Source: Priestia endophytica DSM 13796 (GTDB lineage Bacteria; Bacillota; Bacilli; Bacillales; Bacillaceae_H). From it: a DNA stretch of 64,000 bases. Of the stretch, positions 8,276 to 17,069 are shown piece after piece. Position 1 is the first letter of the stretch. Each line of letters begins with the position of its first letter. The notes beneath the pieces are model-generated. The model ran no database searches. It was not told the origin of the DNA and saw only the letters and a program-made list of their open reading frames with translations. Location: contig NZ_FOXX01000014.1 of assembly GCF_900115845.1 (NCBI RefSeq), positions 10,363 to 74,362 on the forward strand. The letters run 5' to 3'. Position numbers and translations under genes: made by a program.

Positions 8276-9249
8276 TATTTCTCACTCCTTGCAATGAGTA
8301 TTGGATAGGGTTTTGTATCAAAAATATTTTCAATTTGCAAACCTACATCCTCTAGAAGGGAACATGCTTCATTTATAGTTAATACTCCACCATTACAAGT
8401 ATTAACTAACATGCTCAAATCCAATAAATTCGCAATAGATGGCTTATCCTCCCTATCAATATGAAAGACATCGTATATAATTATTTTTCCATTGTCTTTT
8501 AAGTATCTTTGTAATGAACCTAATAATGTTTTTGAGTATTCTTTATCATAAAAACGTAAGAAATTTGATAGAATAATGTAGTCATATTTATCATTAATCT
8601 TACAAATAAATTTAATATTATCTTTATGATTTCTATAGTTAGTCTTCATTCGCTCGTTAAAAGCTTCTCTATATTCCTCGTGATCAAATGCATCAATAAC
8701 AGCTTCACTATATTTTCTAGAAAGGGCATATGTCCATTCACCTTCACCGCAATGATAATCAAGGATTCTTGTGTTATCAAAATTACAGGGAAGTGTAGAG
8801 AGAAGTCTTTCTACAAGTGGGGAAGCTAGGTTATAGCTCTTTTTCTTCATATGTAATAGGAGATGACTATTATCATTTCGTTCATTCTTTAACATAATGG
8901 TATCTAAAGCACCCCAACTATCCCATTGTTTAAAGACTAATGTTAAGTGTTCCCCTATATAATCTTTACTTGATGAACAAAGATATTTTGAAGTATTTAA
9001 ATATATATCACTTTTCTTAGATAGTAATCCCATATATACTAAGGCTTCTAATAATTTTTTGACATTCTCCTTCTTAATAGACGTTATTTCTGAAATAGCT
9101 TCAACTTGATTTTTGCAAGTTGACTCCACAATATCAAAGAGATTAAGTTTAAGAGAGAAATCTAAGATTTTACTTTTTACGAATCCATAGTTTAGATCAA
9201 GTAAATCTTTCAAGTTAATATCTTTCGTTGTTGAATTAACTTTTTCCAT
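8272..9249 (-). CDS. SAM-dependent methyltransferase (O-methyltransferase type)
   Basis: 325 residues: an N-terminal helical/winged-helix dimerisation domain, then a Rossmann domain whose SAM motif is ILDYHCGEGEW, followed by YDYIILSNFLRFYDKE. This is the layout of secondary-metabolite O-methyltransferases. It probably methylates a polyketide hydroxyl or carbon. 13 bases downstream of the cyclase gene and overlapping KS-alpha by 4 bases. Confidence 0.83.
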   Translation of the reverse strand: MEKVNSTTKDINLKDLLDLNYGFVKSKILDFSLKLNLFDIVESTCKNQVEAISEITSIKKENVKKLLEALVYMGLLSKKSDIYLNTSKYLCSSSKDYIGEHLTLVFKQWDSWGALDTIMLKNERNDNSHLLLHMKKKSYNLASPLVERLLSTLPCNFDNTRILDYHCGEGEWTYALSRKYSEAVIDAFDHEEYREAFNERMKTNYRNHKDNIKFICKINDKYDYIILSNFLRFYDKEYSKTLLGSLQRYLKDNGKIIIYDVFHIDREDKPSIANLLDLSMLVNTCNGGVLTINEACSLLEDVGLQIENIFDTKPYPILIARSEKY

Positions 9250-9262
9250 ATTTTAATTCCCT

Positions 9263-10087
9263 TCATGTTATAGCTATTGCCCTGATCCAGCTTGCTCCTA
9301 CATCCTTGATCGAGATTGGTAAACAGGAAACCTTGAAACCATGAGATACTGGAATGTTTCTAAGATTTGCTAACCTCTCAATATGCAAGTAATGTCTCTT
9401 TCTACCTAGCATATGGCTAGGCCATAAATTACTAGAGTCTTTATTTACTAAGTAGCTAGTCGCCATTTGCATAAAGGGGAGATCAAACCCATTAGTATCT
9501 ATTCCTATAATTTTAATTCCTTGGTCAATCAACCATTCAGTTGCTTCTCTAGACATTCCAGGATGCTCAGTAAAGTATTCTTTTTTAGGCCAATATTTAT
9601 CGAAATCTGTTCTTATAAGTACTATGTCAAATGGCTTTAGCGTATAATTAATAGAAGATAACGCAGTTCTTATATCTTTCTCTGTTATAAGTGTATTATG
9701 AATTTTATGTGTTAAATCAAGTACTACTCCATCGGAGATAAACCAGTCTAGGGGTAGTTCATGTATAAATGGTGCTCTTTCTCCTTCACAATATGGGCCA
9801 AAATGGAAAGGGGCATCAATATGTGTACCACAATGTACAGATAGAGACAGAAATTCATTACTTAAAAACATATTGTCAGGGAAGCTACTATTTTTTAGTA
9901 GCTTCCTATGTTTAAGATACTTAGGGATTCGACTAATTTTTTCTATAATAGAAGATCTTTTCGGGAAAAAGACCTTTTTCCAAACTAAATTTCCACCTTC
10001 GCTGTGCTCAACTTGTTTTTTTTTAACAAATGTAGGGTCTGGAACTTTATCATCAATAGGCAAACTTAAATCAATGATATTAGACAT
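9263..10087 (-). CDS. Metal-dependent cyclase/hydrolase (kynurenine formamidase-like fold)
   Basis: 274 residues with the metal-binding signature HCGTHIDAPFHF (His85, His89, Asp91, His95 from the ATG at 10087) of the Cyclase/kynurenine formamidase family, which includes cyclases of aromatic polyketide pathways. ATG at 10087 overlaps the halogenase stop (ATGTCTAA) and has AGGTG six bases upstream, so I prefer it to the GTG three codons earlier. A ring-closing or hydrolytic step on the polyketide is likely. Confidence 0.75.
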   Translation of the reverse strand: MSNIIDLSLPIDDKVPDPTFVKKKQVEHSEGGNLVWKKVFFPKRSSIIEKISRIPKYLKHRKLLKNSSFPDNMFLSNEFLSLSVHCGTHIDAPFHFGPYCEGERAPFIHELPLDWFISDGVVLDLTHKIHNTLITEKDIRTALSSINYTLKPFDIVLIRTDFDKYWPKKEYFTEHPGMSREATEWLIDQGIKIIGIDTNGFDLPFMQMATSYLVNKDSSNLWPSHMLGRKRHYLHIERLANLRNIPVSHGFKVSCLPISIKDVGASWIRAIAIT

Positions 10088-11762
10088 TTGTGGCACCTAA
10101 TACTCGATTATTTAATGTAATTAATCCATAATTATGACAAAGCTTTAACCAGCGAACTAATTCTGATTCACTTATTTCACTTTGAAGCTTCTCTGATAGA
10201 ATCATTTTCAATTCTGTCACACTTAGTCTATCTAATTTTAATGACTCTACTAAATTTTCTAACAAAGGAGATAACTGAATAATATCTCCGAATGGATTCT
10301 TTAGCACACGTTTTTTATTCATCTTATTTGCATTTGGTATTACAGGAACGAAATACTCATTTTTAATTTCAACTCTATTGTCTAGTTCAATTACTGTTTC
10401 AGAATTGATAGTTGTATTGTCTTTTCCTTCGTCCCTTAGGTTTTGGTTTATATGGTCAAATACCATAAACATTGTTTCTTCGTTAAAGGTAGTATGAGTA
10501 CTTCCAATTTTTTTTCGTTTTTCCATAAAATTATTAATTACTTTTTCAGTGTCTTTCTGGTTTAGTCCAGAAATTAAGCTAATAAAGGCTTGTCGATCTC
10601 CGGTTTGGTCTACCTTTTCATGTGCAAGCTTAGGTTGTACTAGATTTCGGGCTCCCGAAAAATAATCTTCCTTAGATTTCTTCTGAGTATCATACATGTT
10701 ATTGCACAATGCAGTAAAGGTGTTATAATTTCGTATATACATTTCTTCATATCGTTTAAAAACATCATTCTCTATATTAGGTTCATCTAATAGGGTATTT
10801 AAAGCATATGCCCCCATCATTCCATTAGAAGTAGCCAACATTACACCGGATGAGAGGATAGGATCTACAAAACATGCAGCATCTCCCACCATAAGCCATC
10901 CTTCACCAAATAAATTTGTATTACGGTAGGAATAGTCTTTAGTAACTTTAATATTGGCCACTTGTTTCGCATTTTCTAATAGTGAAGGTAAAGTATCAGA
11001 TGAGTTAATAGCATCTAAATAGAATTTTTCAAATCCTTTTTCCCTTAATACTTTGCGACCCGATGGAGTCACAATGGCGCCTACACTGATTAGGTTATTA
11101 TCAAAGTCAAGTGGGATATACCAGAACCAACCGTGTTCGAACGTGATGTAGATGACATTTCCTTTATCATGTCCTTCTAATTGTTTGCCATTTTCCCAAT
11201 AAGACCATACTGCTACATTTTTAAAGTCTGGGTTATATTCTATACTTTTGAGTTTTTTACCTAAAAATTTATCTTGGCCACTTGCATCTACTACATATTT
11301 AGCTTTAGCTTCGTAAGTTTGACCACCATTTTCATATATAACACCAGTAGCCCGATTTTCTTCAAATATAATTTCTTTAACTACGGATTGCTCTTTAACT
11401 TTTGCACCTTTTTCCTTTGCATTGTCCAACAAGATTTTATCAAAAACATCTCTTTTTACTTGTCTAGCAGCTGGTAAGCCATTTACTTCACCAAAATATA
11501 CTGTCCAAGGTGTTCTATCTTTTCCCCAAATAAAGGTTCCTCCTGGTTTGGGGACAAAAGATGTGTTTCTTATCTTTTCACTAACTCCTAGCCTATCGAA
11601 TACTTTCCAGTTAGCAGGTAAGAGAGACTCACCTATGTGTTCGCGAGGGAACTTTTCTTTCTCAAGTAATAAAACATTTCTCCCCCAACTAGATAATAGG
11701 GTGGAGATACTGGAACCGGCAGGTCCGCCTCCAATGACAATTACATCATAAGTTTCAGCCAT
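10080..11762 (-). CDS. FAD-dependent halogenase
   Basis: 560 residues. The GGGPAG FAD-binding loop (residues 11-16) and the halogenase signature WFWYIP (212-217, the W-x-W-x-I-P motif) are both present. The FPREHIGESLLPAN stretch resembles halogenases acting on aromatic polyketide or carrier-bound substrates. The last 80 or so residues (LSPLLENLVESLKLD onward) form an extra helical, possibly winged-helix domain. It predicts a chlorinated or brominated product and needs a flavin reductase, which is not encoded nearby. ATG overlaps the stop of the 41-residue gene upstream (ATGGCTGA). Confidence 0.88.
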   Translation of the reverse strand: MAETYDVIVIGGGPAGSSISTLLSSWGRNVLLLEKEKFPREHIGESLLPANWKVFDRLGVSEKIRNTSFVPKPGGTFIWGKDRTPWTVYFGEVNGLPAARQVKRDVFDKILLDNAKEKGAKVKEQSVVKEIIFEENRATGVIYENGGQTYEAKAKYVVDASGQDKFLGKKLKSIEYNPDFKNVAVWSYWENGKQLEGHDKGNVIYITFEHGWFWYIPLDFDNNLISVGAIVTPSGRKVLREKGFEKFYLDAINSSDTLPSLLENAKQVANIKVTKDYSYRNTNLFGEGWLMVGDAACFVDPILSSGVMLATSNGMMGAYALNTLLDEPNIENDVFKRYEEMYIRNYNTFTALCNNMYDTQKKSKEDYFSGARNLVQPKLAHEKVDQTGDRQAFISLISGLNQKDTEKVINNFMEKRKKIGSTHTTFNEETMFMVFDHINQNLRDEGKDNTTINSETVIELDNRVEIKNEYFVPVIPNANKMNKKRVLKNPFGDIIQLSPLLENLVESLKLDRLSVTELKMILSEKLQSEISESELVRWLKLCHNYGLITLNNRVLGATNV

Positions 11763-11880
11763 TTGCTGACTCTACCTCCATCTCTTGACTTTCAGTCTCG
11801 TTTTCTGGCTCTATAACAACATGTGGTAAACCAAAATCGTTTAATATAACTAGGTGAAATTCCGGTTCTTTATTTCCCAT
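11755..11880 (-). CDS. Small acidic peptide of unknown function, coupled to the halogenase
   Basis: 41 residues starting MGNKEPEFHLVIL and rich in Glu in its second half. ATG at 11880 follows GGAGGG and the stop overlaps the halogenase start as ATGGCTGA, which is strong evidence that it is translated. It has no membrane segment. I do not recognise it; a small partner of the halogenase or a translation-coupling leader are both possible. Confidence 0.65.
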   Translation of the reverse strand: MGNKEPEFHLVILNDFGLPHVVIEPENETESQEMEVESANG

Positions 11881-11891
11881 TATTTACCCTC

Positions 11892-12914
11892 CTATTTATA
11901 CATTTCAATTACTGAGGAGATAGGTGATACTTTCTTTAGGATAATGTCTTTAAAACCAAGTTCATTAATCCAATCTAGTATGGTTTGTTCACCATGAACT
12001 TCTCCTTCTGCTGTATTAGCTAATAAGATTAAATTAAATAGATAAGGAAAAGTTGTTTCAGCTCTTTCTGGAAGATGAGCATGCATAATTAATTTTCCAC
12101 CTTCAGGTAATAGAGTGTGGATTTTTTTTAATATTTTGAATGCTTTGTCCCTTCCATATCCATCTAGTACATGTGATAGTAAAACAGTATCTATATTTTC
12201 AGGTAGACTAATATTAAAGATGTCACCTTCAATAAATGTAATTTGATTTTCAAGATTTTGGTCTTTAACAAATTCTTTAGCAACTTCACAAGTAGCTCCA
12301 TAATCAACTGCAGTAATTTTCACATGAGGATTTTGCTTAGCATATTCAATAGAATATGCTGCTGACCCACATCCCATATCTAAAAGGTGCTGACCCTTTA
12401 TACTACTATTAGCTACTAAAGATTTAGCTTGAACGACTGAACTAGCATGCATAGCCTTAATAAAAGTGCGAGTCCCTTGACGATCCTCATTAGCCCCTGC
12501 ACCTTCATTGGCATAACCGTCTTTTTTTACTCTACCGGTAATAGAAGTATTATTTATTAAAGCTTCCTCCAACTTAACAAAGTTATTATAATGTACTTCT
12601 TGATGCTTTGCTAAATTCCCCATATATCCGGGTTTACCTTCAACTAAAAAAGCTGATGCAAGTGAACTGTTATGAATTAGTCCATTATTCTTATGAAGCA
12701 GTCCAATTCCGAGACATGATTGAACAAGGATTCTAGTTGGACGAGGTTGCAAATTTAAAATTTTACCAATTTCTTCAATGCTTTTTGGTTTTTTATCAAG
12801 TAGTGTGAATAATCCGAAATTTATACCTGTAAATATAGCTTTGGATGAAATAAATCCAGTAATAAGTTTATGAACTTCTGTAGGGTTTAGTTTTTCTGCT
12901 GTACTATTCAACAA
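11892..12914 (-). CDS. SAM-dependent O-methyltransferase
   Basis: 340 residues, N-terminal dimerisation domain and C-terminal Rossmann domain with HLLDMGCGSAAYSIEYAK as SAM-binding motif, then TVLLSHVLDGYGRD and LLPEGGKLIMHAH. This is the class seen in plant-like and polyketide O-methyltransferases. The start is TTG at 12914 (or 12911) after AGGAGG. It sits between the cupin and the small peptide gene in the PKS operon. Confidence 0.85.
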   Translation of the reverse strand: MLNSTAEKLNPTEVHKLITGFISSKAIFTGINFGLFTLLDKKPKSIEEIGKILNLQPRPTRILVQSCLGIGLLHKNNGLIHNSSLASAFLVEGKPGYMGNLAKHQEVHYNNFVKLEEALINNTSITGRVKKDGYANEGAGANEDRQGTRTFIKAMHASSVVQAKSLVANSSIKGQHLLDMGCGSAAYSIEYAKQNPHVKITAVDYGATCEVAKEFVKDQNLENQITFIEGDIFNISLPENIDTVLLSHVLDGYGRDKAFKILKKIHTLLPEGGKLIMHAHLPERAETTFPYLFNLILLANTAEGEVHGEQTILDWINELGFKDIILKKVSPISSVIEMYK

Positions 12915-12922
12915 TCTGCCTC

Positions 12923-13327
12923 CTATTTATTAGACGTATATTCATAAGGTTTTTCACTTAAGAAATAGTTATGAATAGGTGGTCGCTCAGTTGGGGCCAC
13001 TACAATAAATTTGCATTCTTCTCCTTCACTTGTAGTAAATCCGTGAGGTTCATTTCTAGGAATGAAAACGACATCACCCTTTTCAATTTTTACATTCTTA
13101 TCTTCTTTAGGTAATTGCAATTGGCAAGATCCTTCTAATACAACAATCTCATGTTCCCAATCATGGTAATGGGGAGGAGTAGAACCTTGGGGTTCGATAT
13201 GAAATAATGTCATGACAAATCGGTCTGCTCCGTCTGGCGTATCAATTAAACGTTTTAAGGTTGTTTGTTTAGCTCCTGGTTCACGTACAATATCAGGTTG
13301 AATATTTTTAATACTTCTTTTAATCAT
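12923..13327 (-). CDS. Cupin-domain protein
   Basis: 134 residues of a single cupin barrel with metal ligands in HYHDWEHE (from His53) and later PRNEPHGF. AGGAGG lies six bases before ATG. Small cupins in aromatic PKS clusters act as cyclases or oxygenases, so a ring-forming role is plausible. Ordinary housekeeping cupins look alike, so only the context supports this. Confidence 0.8.
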   Translation of the reverse strand: MIKRSIKNIQPDIVREPGAKQTTLKRLIDTPDGADRFVMTLFHIEPQGSTPPHYHDWEHEIVVLEGSCQLQLPKEDKNVKIEKGDVVFIPRNEPHGFTTSEGEECKFIVVAPTERPPIHNYFLSEKPYEYTSNK

Positions 13328-13360
13328 TTTTCATCCTCCTAAGTTTTTGTTTACATATAA

Positions 13361-13783
13361 TTAAAAGACATTGTTTAAGTTAAAAGTCTCACGATCTTCC
13401 AAAAAATTTCTAATTTTATTAAATGCCTGGTTTTTAATTCGAAATATACTACTTCTAGCCATATCCATTTCTTGTGCAATTTCTTGGATCTTTTTATCTT
13501 CCCAATAAATTTTTTTAATGATTTGATATTCTAAAGGTTTTAGTTCCTTCATAATCTGTTCTATAGTGGTTTTAAGAACAACGTATTCTTCCATGTTAGT
13601 GTGCTTTGTTTCAGCAATACTATAAACAAAGTCCTCGTTATCTTCCCTACTCTTACACTTATTTAAAGTATTTTGTTCATAATAGTTCCTGGATCTGTAA
13701 TATTTTTGTAAGCGTGATCGTTTTCCTTTTAGATTCATAATGATATACTTTGTGAATTGTCTCTCAGTACTAGTATTCAACAT
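13361..13783 (-). CDS. Sigma-factor subunit with region 4 only (SigO-like)
   Basis: 140 residues. The C-terminal half is a sigma-70 region 4 helix-turn-helix (LKPLEYQIIKKIYWEDKKIQ, then EIAQEMDMARSSIFRIKNQA) that would bind the -35 element. No region 2 is present in the N-terminal half. The missing region is encoded by the gene just upstream (13800-13985), the arrangement of the B. subtilis two-part SigO/RsoA factor. Position at the head of the PKS operon suggests that it activates this cluster. Confidence 0.7.
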   Translation of the reverse strand: MLNTSTERQFTKYIIMNLKGKRSRLQKYYRSRNYYEQNTLNKCKSREDNEDFVYSIAETKHTNMEEYVVLKTTIEQIMKELKPLEYQIIKKIYWEDKKIQEIAQEMDMARSSIFRIKNQAFNKIRNFLEDRETFNLNNVF

Positions 13784-13799
13784 GGATATCTATCCCTTC

Positions 13800-13985
13800 T
13801 TATTGTCTAACTTCAAATTTATCTATTGCTTTTAAGAAAACTATACTTAATTCTTGAATGGCATCTTCTAGTTCCATATGGGTTAGTGTTCTTGCATATT
13901 TAATAATTAGGGGATGAAATCTTTCTATTAATTTCTGTTTACTATCCTCTTGTCCATTTAGTGCCTCTAATATTAAATGTTCCAT
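13800..13985 (-). CDS. Sigma-factor subunit with region 2 only (RsoA-like)
   Basis: 61 residues resembling sigma region 2 (KLIERFHPLIIKYARTL, then ELEDAIQELSIVFLKAIDKF), which in sigma factors binds the -10 element and core polymerase. RsoA of B. subtilis is a similarly short region-2 protein. ATG follows AGGTGAG. It is the first gene of the PKS operon, 16 bases from its region-4 partner. Short helix-turn-helix proteins of conjugative elements look similar, which is the main alternative. Confidence 0.65.
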   Translation of the reverse strand: MEHLILEALNGQEDSKQKLIERFHPLIIKYARTLTHMELEDAIQELSIVFLKAIDKFEVRQ

Positions 13986-14066
13986 TAATACTCACCTTTC
14001 AACAATTAATTAGGGATATGTTTCTATAAATAACAAAGCACAAGATTTAAAAGAAAATTTTATTAA

Positions 14067-14106
14067 TTAATTGATTAATTATACCTACGTAACTCATAAT
14101 AAACAA
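14067..14106 (-). promoter_or_regulatory. Promoter of the PKS operon with TetR operator-like palindrome
   Basis: On the minus strand, TTGTTT (14101-14106), a 17-base spacer and TATAAT (14078-14083). The palindrome TTAATTGATTAATTA (14067-14081) covers the -10 and the start region; it is a 4-base-shorter form of the operators before tetR and the exporter. A half copy, AACAATTAATTA, lies at 14001-14012 close to the RBS. Confidence 0.6.
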
Positions 14107-14273
14107 AAAAATTACATATAACAACATTTTTTGCATAATATGTATGTATAGGTATTATGACCTAACGTGATTGTTTATATCTATGTTGCTTGATAGTGTG
14201 TAGATCTATTTGACTAACCCTAAACATAAGTTTCTAGTTCCAATGTAAGCGGTTAATATAACAATAGAAAAAA

Positions 14274-14320
14274 TTGACTTATATTCTATATTTTTTTATA
14301 ATTAATTGAACGATTAATTA
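14274..14320 (+). promoter_or_regulatory. tetR promoter and operator
   Basis: TTGACT (14274-14279), 17-base spacer, TATAAT (14297-14302). The operator-like palindrome TTAATTGAACGATTAATTA (14302-14320) starts in the -10, so binding would block tetR transcription (autorepression). Confidence 0.7.
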
Positions 14321-14343
14321 AAGAGTTAATGGGAGGATATAGA

Positions 14344-14919
14344 ATGACTAAAACTAAATATACAGAGAAAAGAGATTTACTTATAGAGGCAGGTTTACGA
14401 GTGTTTTCGAGGAAGGGGTTCTCTGGTAGTACCATAAAGGATATAGCTCAGGAAGCTGGTGTTACGAGTGGTTTAATCTATCATTACTTCGATAATAAAG
14501 AAGATTTACTTTGGGGAATTATAGAAGAACATACCCTAAATCATAAACTTTATAATATTATAAAGTTTTCTACTGAAGACCTAACTATTGATGAACTATT
14601 AAAAAATATTTTAACAGCTGTTTTTAACTTTTTAAAAGAGAAACCATATTTCATTTCAATGTTTTTAGGAGAGGCTCAAAGAAACCCTAAAATTAGAAAA
14701 CGTTTGATAAACCTTATTCGAGAAGCAACCGAAGGATTGAGTTATTTTATTTCAAACAAATACAAACTTGATTTTCACTATGTAGAGGTAGCAGTTAGAA
14801 ATACACTTACTGCATCATTTATGCATCATTTACTTTATATGGAGGGTGATAACCCAGTTATTAATGAAGAAAGATATATACAAAATACTATCCAACAACT
14901 TAGTAAGGTTCTAAACTAA
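14344..14919 (+). CDS. TetR/AcrR family regulator of the polyketide cluster
   Basis: 191 residues. HTH at about residues 28-47 (TIKDIAQEAGVTSGLIYHYF) and a helical C-terminal domain. ATG at 14344 lies eight bases after GGGAGG; an upstream in-frame ATG at 14329 falls within that site and is not used. It is transcribed away from the PKS operon and toward the exporter, and near-identical palindromes in front of all three units make it the likely local repressor, probably released by the product or an intermediate. Confidence 0.87.
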   Translation: MTKTKYTEKRDLLIEAGLRVFSRKGFSGSTIKDIAQEAGVTSGLIYHYFDNKEDLLWGIIEEHTLNHKLYNIIKFSTEDLTIDELLKNILTAVFNFLKEKPYFISMFLGEAQRNPKIRKRLINLIREATEGLSYFISNKYKLDFHYVEVAVRNTLTASFMHHLLYMEGDNPVINEERYIQNTIQQLSKVLN

Positions 14920-14935
14920 TTTTTTTAAAATAGAA

Positions 14936-14954
14936 TTAATTGAACAATTAATTA
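14936..14954 (+). promoter_or_regulatory. TetR operator before the ABC exporter genes
   Basis: TTAATTGAACAATTAATTA matches the tetR operator at 14302-14320 in 18 of 19 bases. It lies between the tetR stop (14919) and the exporter ATPase start (14982). Confidence 0.7.
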
Positions 14955-14981
14955 ATTTTTATAAAAGAAAGGAGCATACTT

Positions 14982-15926
14982 ATGTGTGGAATAGCTATTA
15001 AATGTATAGGGATTACGAAGAATTTTGGAAACTTTAAAGCACTTGATAATATCAACTTAGAGATACAGGGAGGTGAAATATTTGGGTTGTTAGGACCTAA
15101 TGGTTCAGGGAAAACTACATTGATTAATAGTATAACTGGACTATCTCGGCCGACTCAAGGTAACTCATATATTTATGGAATTGATAGCGTAGCAAATACA
15201 AATAAAGCAAGAGAACTTCTAGGTATGGTTCCTCAAGAAACAGCTATTTATATGAAATTGACAGGATATGAAAATTTAGCATTTCATGCTGATTATTATA
15301 ATGTTTCTAAGAAAGTTAAAGAACAGAGGATTAAAGAAGTATTAGACATTGTACAGCTTTACGACCGTCGCAATGACAGAGCAGGAAATTACTCCGGAGG
15401 GATGAAGAGAAGACTTCTACTTGCTAGAGCGATGCTTACAAATCCTAATATTATTATTATGGATGAACCTACATTGGGAGTAGATGTGCAAGCTAGAAAC
15501 GCTATCTGGAACCAAATATTAGAATTGAAGATGCAAGGAAAAACAATACTTTTAACGACTAATGTTATGGAGGAAGCAGAATATCTTTGTGATCGTCTTG
15601 CCATTATAGATCGAGGAAAACTAATTGAAATGGATACTCCTTCTAATTTAAAGGAGAAAGTTGGGGAGGGTATCATCGAATTAGAAGTATCCCCTCATCA
15701 GAAATCACTAGCCGAATCTTTTAACTGTTTTAAATCAGTTAAGAAAGTTGAAGACAAAAATCCCCAATATCTTCTAACGCTTCTAAATGAAGAAAAAGAA
15801 GATATTATTCCTGATATTATCTCGGTTGTAAGCGAAAATAATTTAAAAATTTTAAAAATATCAATGAGAGAACCAAGCTTAAATGATGTCTTTTTACATT
15901 TCACTGGAAGGAAGTTGAGAGACTAA
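14982..15926 (+). CDS. ABC transporter ATP-binding protein (drug exporter type)
   Basis: 314 residues. Walker A GPNGSGKTT (residues 38-46), signature YSGGMKRRLLLARAM, Walker B IIIMDEP, and the C-terminal extension of the DrrA-like drug-exporter group. ATG follows AAAGGAG. With the two ABC-2 permeases downstream it should pump the polyketide out and give self-resistance. Confidence 0.9.
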   Translation: MCGIAIKCIGITKNFGNFKALDNINLEIQGGEIFGLLGPNGSGKTTLINSITGLSRPTQGNSYIYGIDSVANTNKARELLGMVPQETAIYMKLTGYENLAFHADYYNVSKKVKEQRIKEVLDIVQLYDRRNDRAGNYSGGMKRRLLLARAMLTNPNIIIMDEPTLGVDVQARNAIWNQILELKMQGKTILLTTNVMEEAEYLCDRLAIIDRGKLIEMDTPSNLKEKVGEGIIELEVSPHQKSLAESFNCFKSVKKVEDKNPQYLLTLLNEEKEDIIPDIISVVSENNLKILKISMREPSLNDVFLHFTGRKLRD

Positions 15927-17056
15927 TGAGAGTAATATGGTCAATAATAAAAAAGGATACCAGACTGATGTTACGTGAACCCTTTTACATAGGGATATCC
16001 ATTGTTCTCCCTATAATGTTTTACATTTTTTTTAGTATCATTACTTCGGGAAGTGCGACAGTTCCTATTGCTCTTGTGGACAATGCTAACAACGCTAACT
16101 CTAAAGAGTTTACTTCATTATTTAGTGAGAAACTTGATGATAAGAGAGATTTGGAAGCATCTTATTGGGAGATAGTGTCTACAGACGCTAAAGAGTCTAT
16201 GAATATGTTTAATAATAGAGAAGTAATGTCTGTTGTAATTATACCGGAAAGATTTGACGAAAACTCCAAGGTTACTATGAAAACTCATAACGTGAATAGT
16301 GATTATACTAAAAACTATCAATTAAGATTAGATGAGCTTATAAATTATTATAATCACAATAAATTCGATGCTGATAAGCAAATATCAATAAAAGAACAAT
16401 CTTGGGTTTCAAAAGATATACCTATGTTAACGTATATGGCATCTAGTCTCCTAGTGTTCGCCTTTCTCTACGGAGGGATGGTTAATACAGGAGTCTTAAT
16501 TGCAAGGGAATGGGAAGAGGATACTGTTAAAGAACTACTTTTATCCCCTGTATCTAAAACTTATCTTGTAATAGGTAAGATGCTTTCAGGTTTAATACCT
16601 ACATTTATCAGTGGAGGTATTATCTATCTACTAATTTACTTAATTCAGGGATTTAAACCTACCGGAAGTTTATTATTAATATCTTTGTTAGTATTAATAA
16701 CGGCCCTTTTAGGTGTAGGTATAGGGGTCTTAATTGGTTCCCTTACTAAGAGAATTTTGCCTACAATTCAAATCAATATAATTATTGCAGTAGTGTCCCT
16801 AATTATAGGAGGAGGATTTAGTCCTCTAGATGGTTTAGCTTGGGGGGGAATATCTCAATATGTATACTATTTCTCTAAGATTTTACCACCTTATTATGCA
16901 TTTAAAGCTGGCCATTTAATTATGAACACTGAGTTTTTAGATAACTTCTTTATGTATCTACTAATTGTATTTGGCTCGAGCTTAGTAATAATATTTTTAG
17001 CTTCCTTATATCTCAGCAAAGGACTTAAACAAGCGCCTAGACCTAAAGTTTATTAA
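15926..17056 (+). CDS. ABC-2 type permease
   Basis: 376 residues: one N-terminal membrane helix (YIGISIVLPIMFYIFFSII), a large extracellular domain, then five C-terminal helices, as in ABC-2 exporters. Its ATG overlaps the ATPase stop (TAATG). It is paralogous to the next gene; the two likely form a heterodimeric channel. Confidence 0.88.
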   Translation: MRVIWSIIKKDTRLMLREPFYIGISIVLPIMFYIFFSIITSGSATVPIALVDNANNANSKEFTSLFSEKLDDKRDLEASYWEIVSTDAKESMNMFNNREVMSVVIIPERFDENSKVTMKTHNVNSDYTKNYQLRLDELINYYNHNKFDADKQISIKEQSWVSKDIPMLTYMASSLLVFAFLYGGMVNTGVLIAREWEEDTVKELLLSPVSKTYLVIGKMLSGLIPTFISGGIIYLLIYLIQGFKPTGSLLLISLLVLITALLGVGIGVLIGSLTKRILPTIQINIIIAVVSLIIGGGFSPLDGLAWGGISQYVYYFSKILPPYYAFKAGHLIMNTEFLDNFFMYLLIVFGSSLVIIFLASLYLSKGLKQAPRPKVY

Positions 17057-17069
17057 AGGAGTGACAAAA

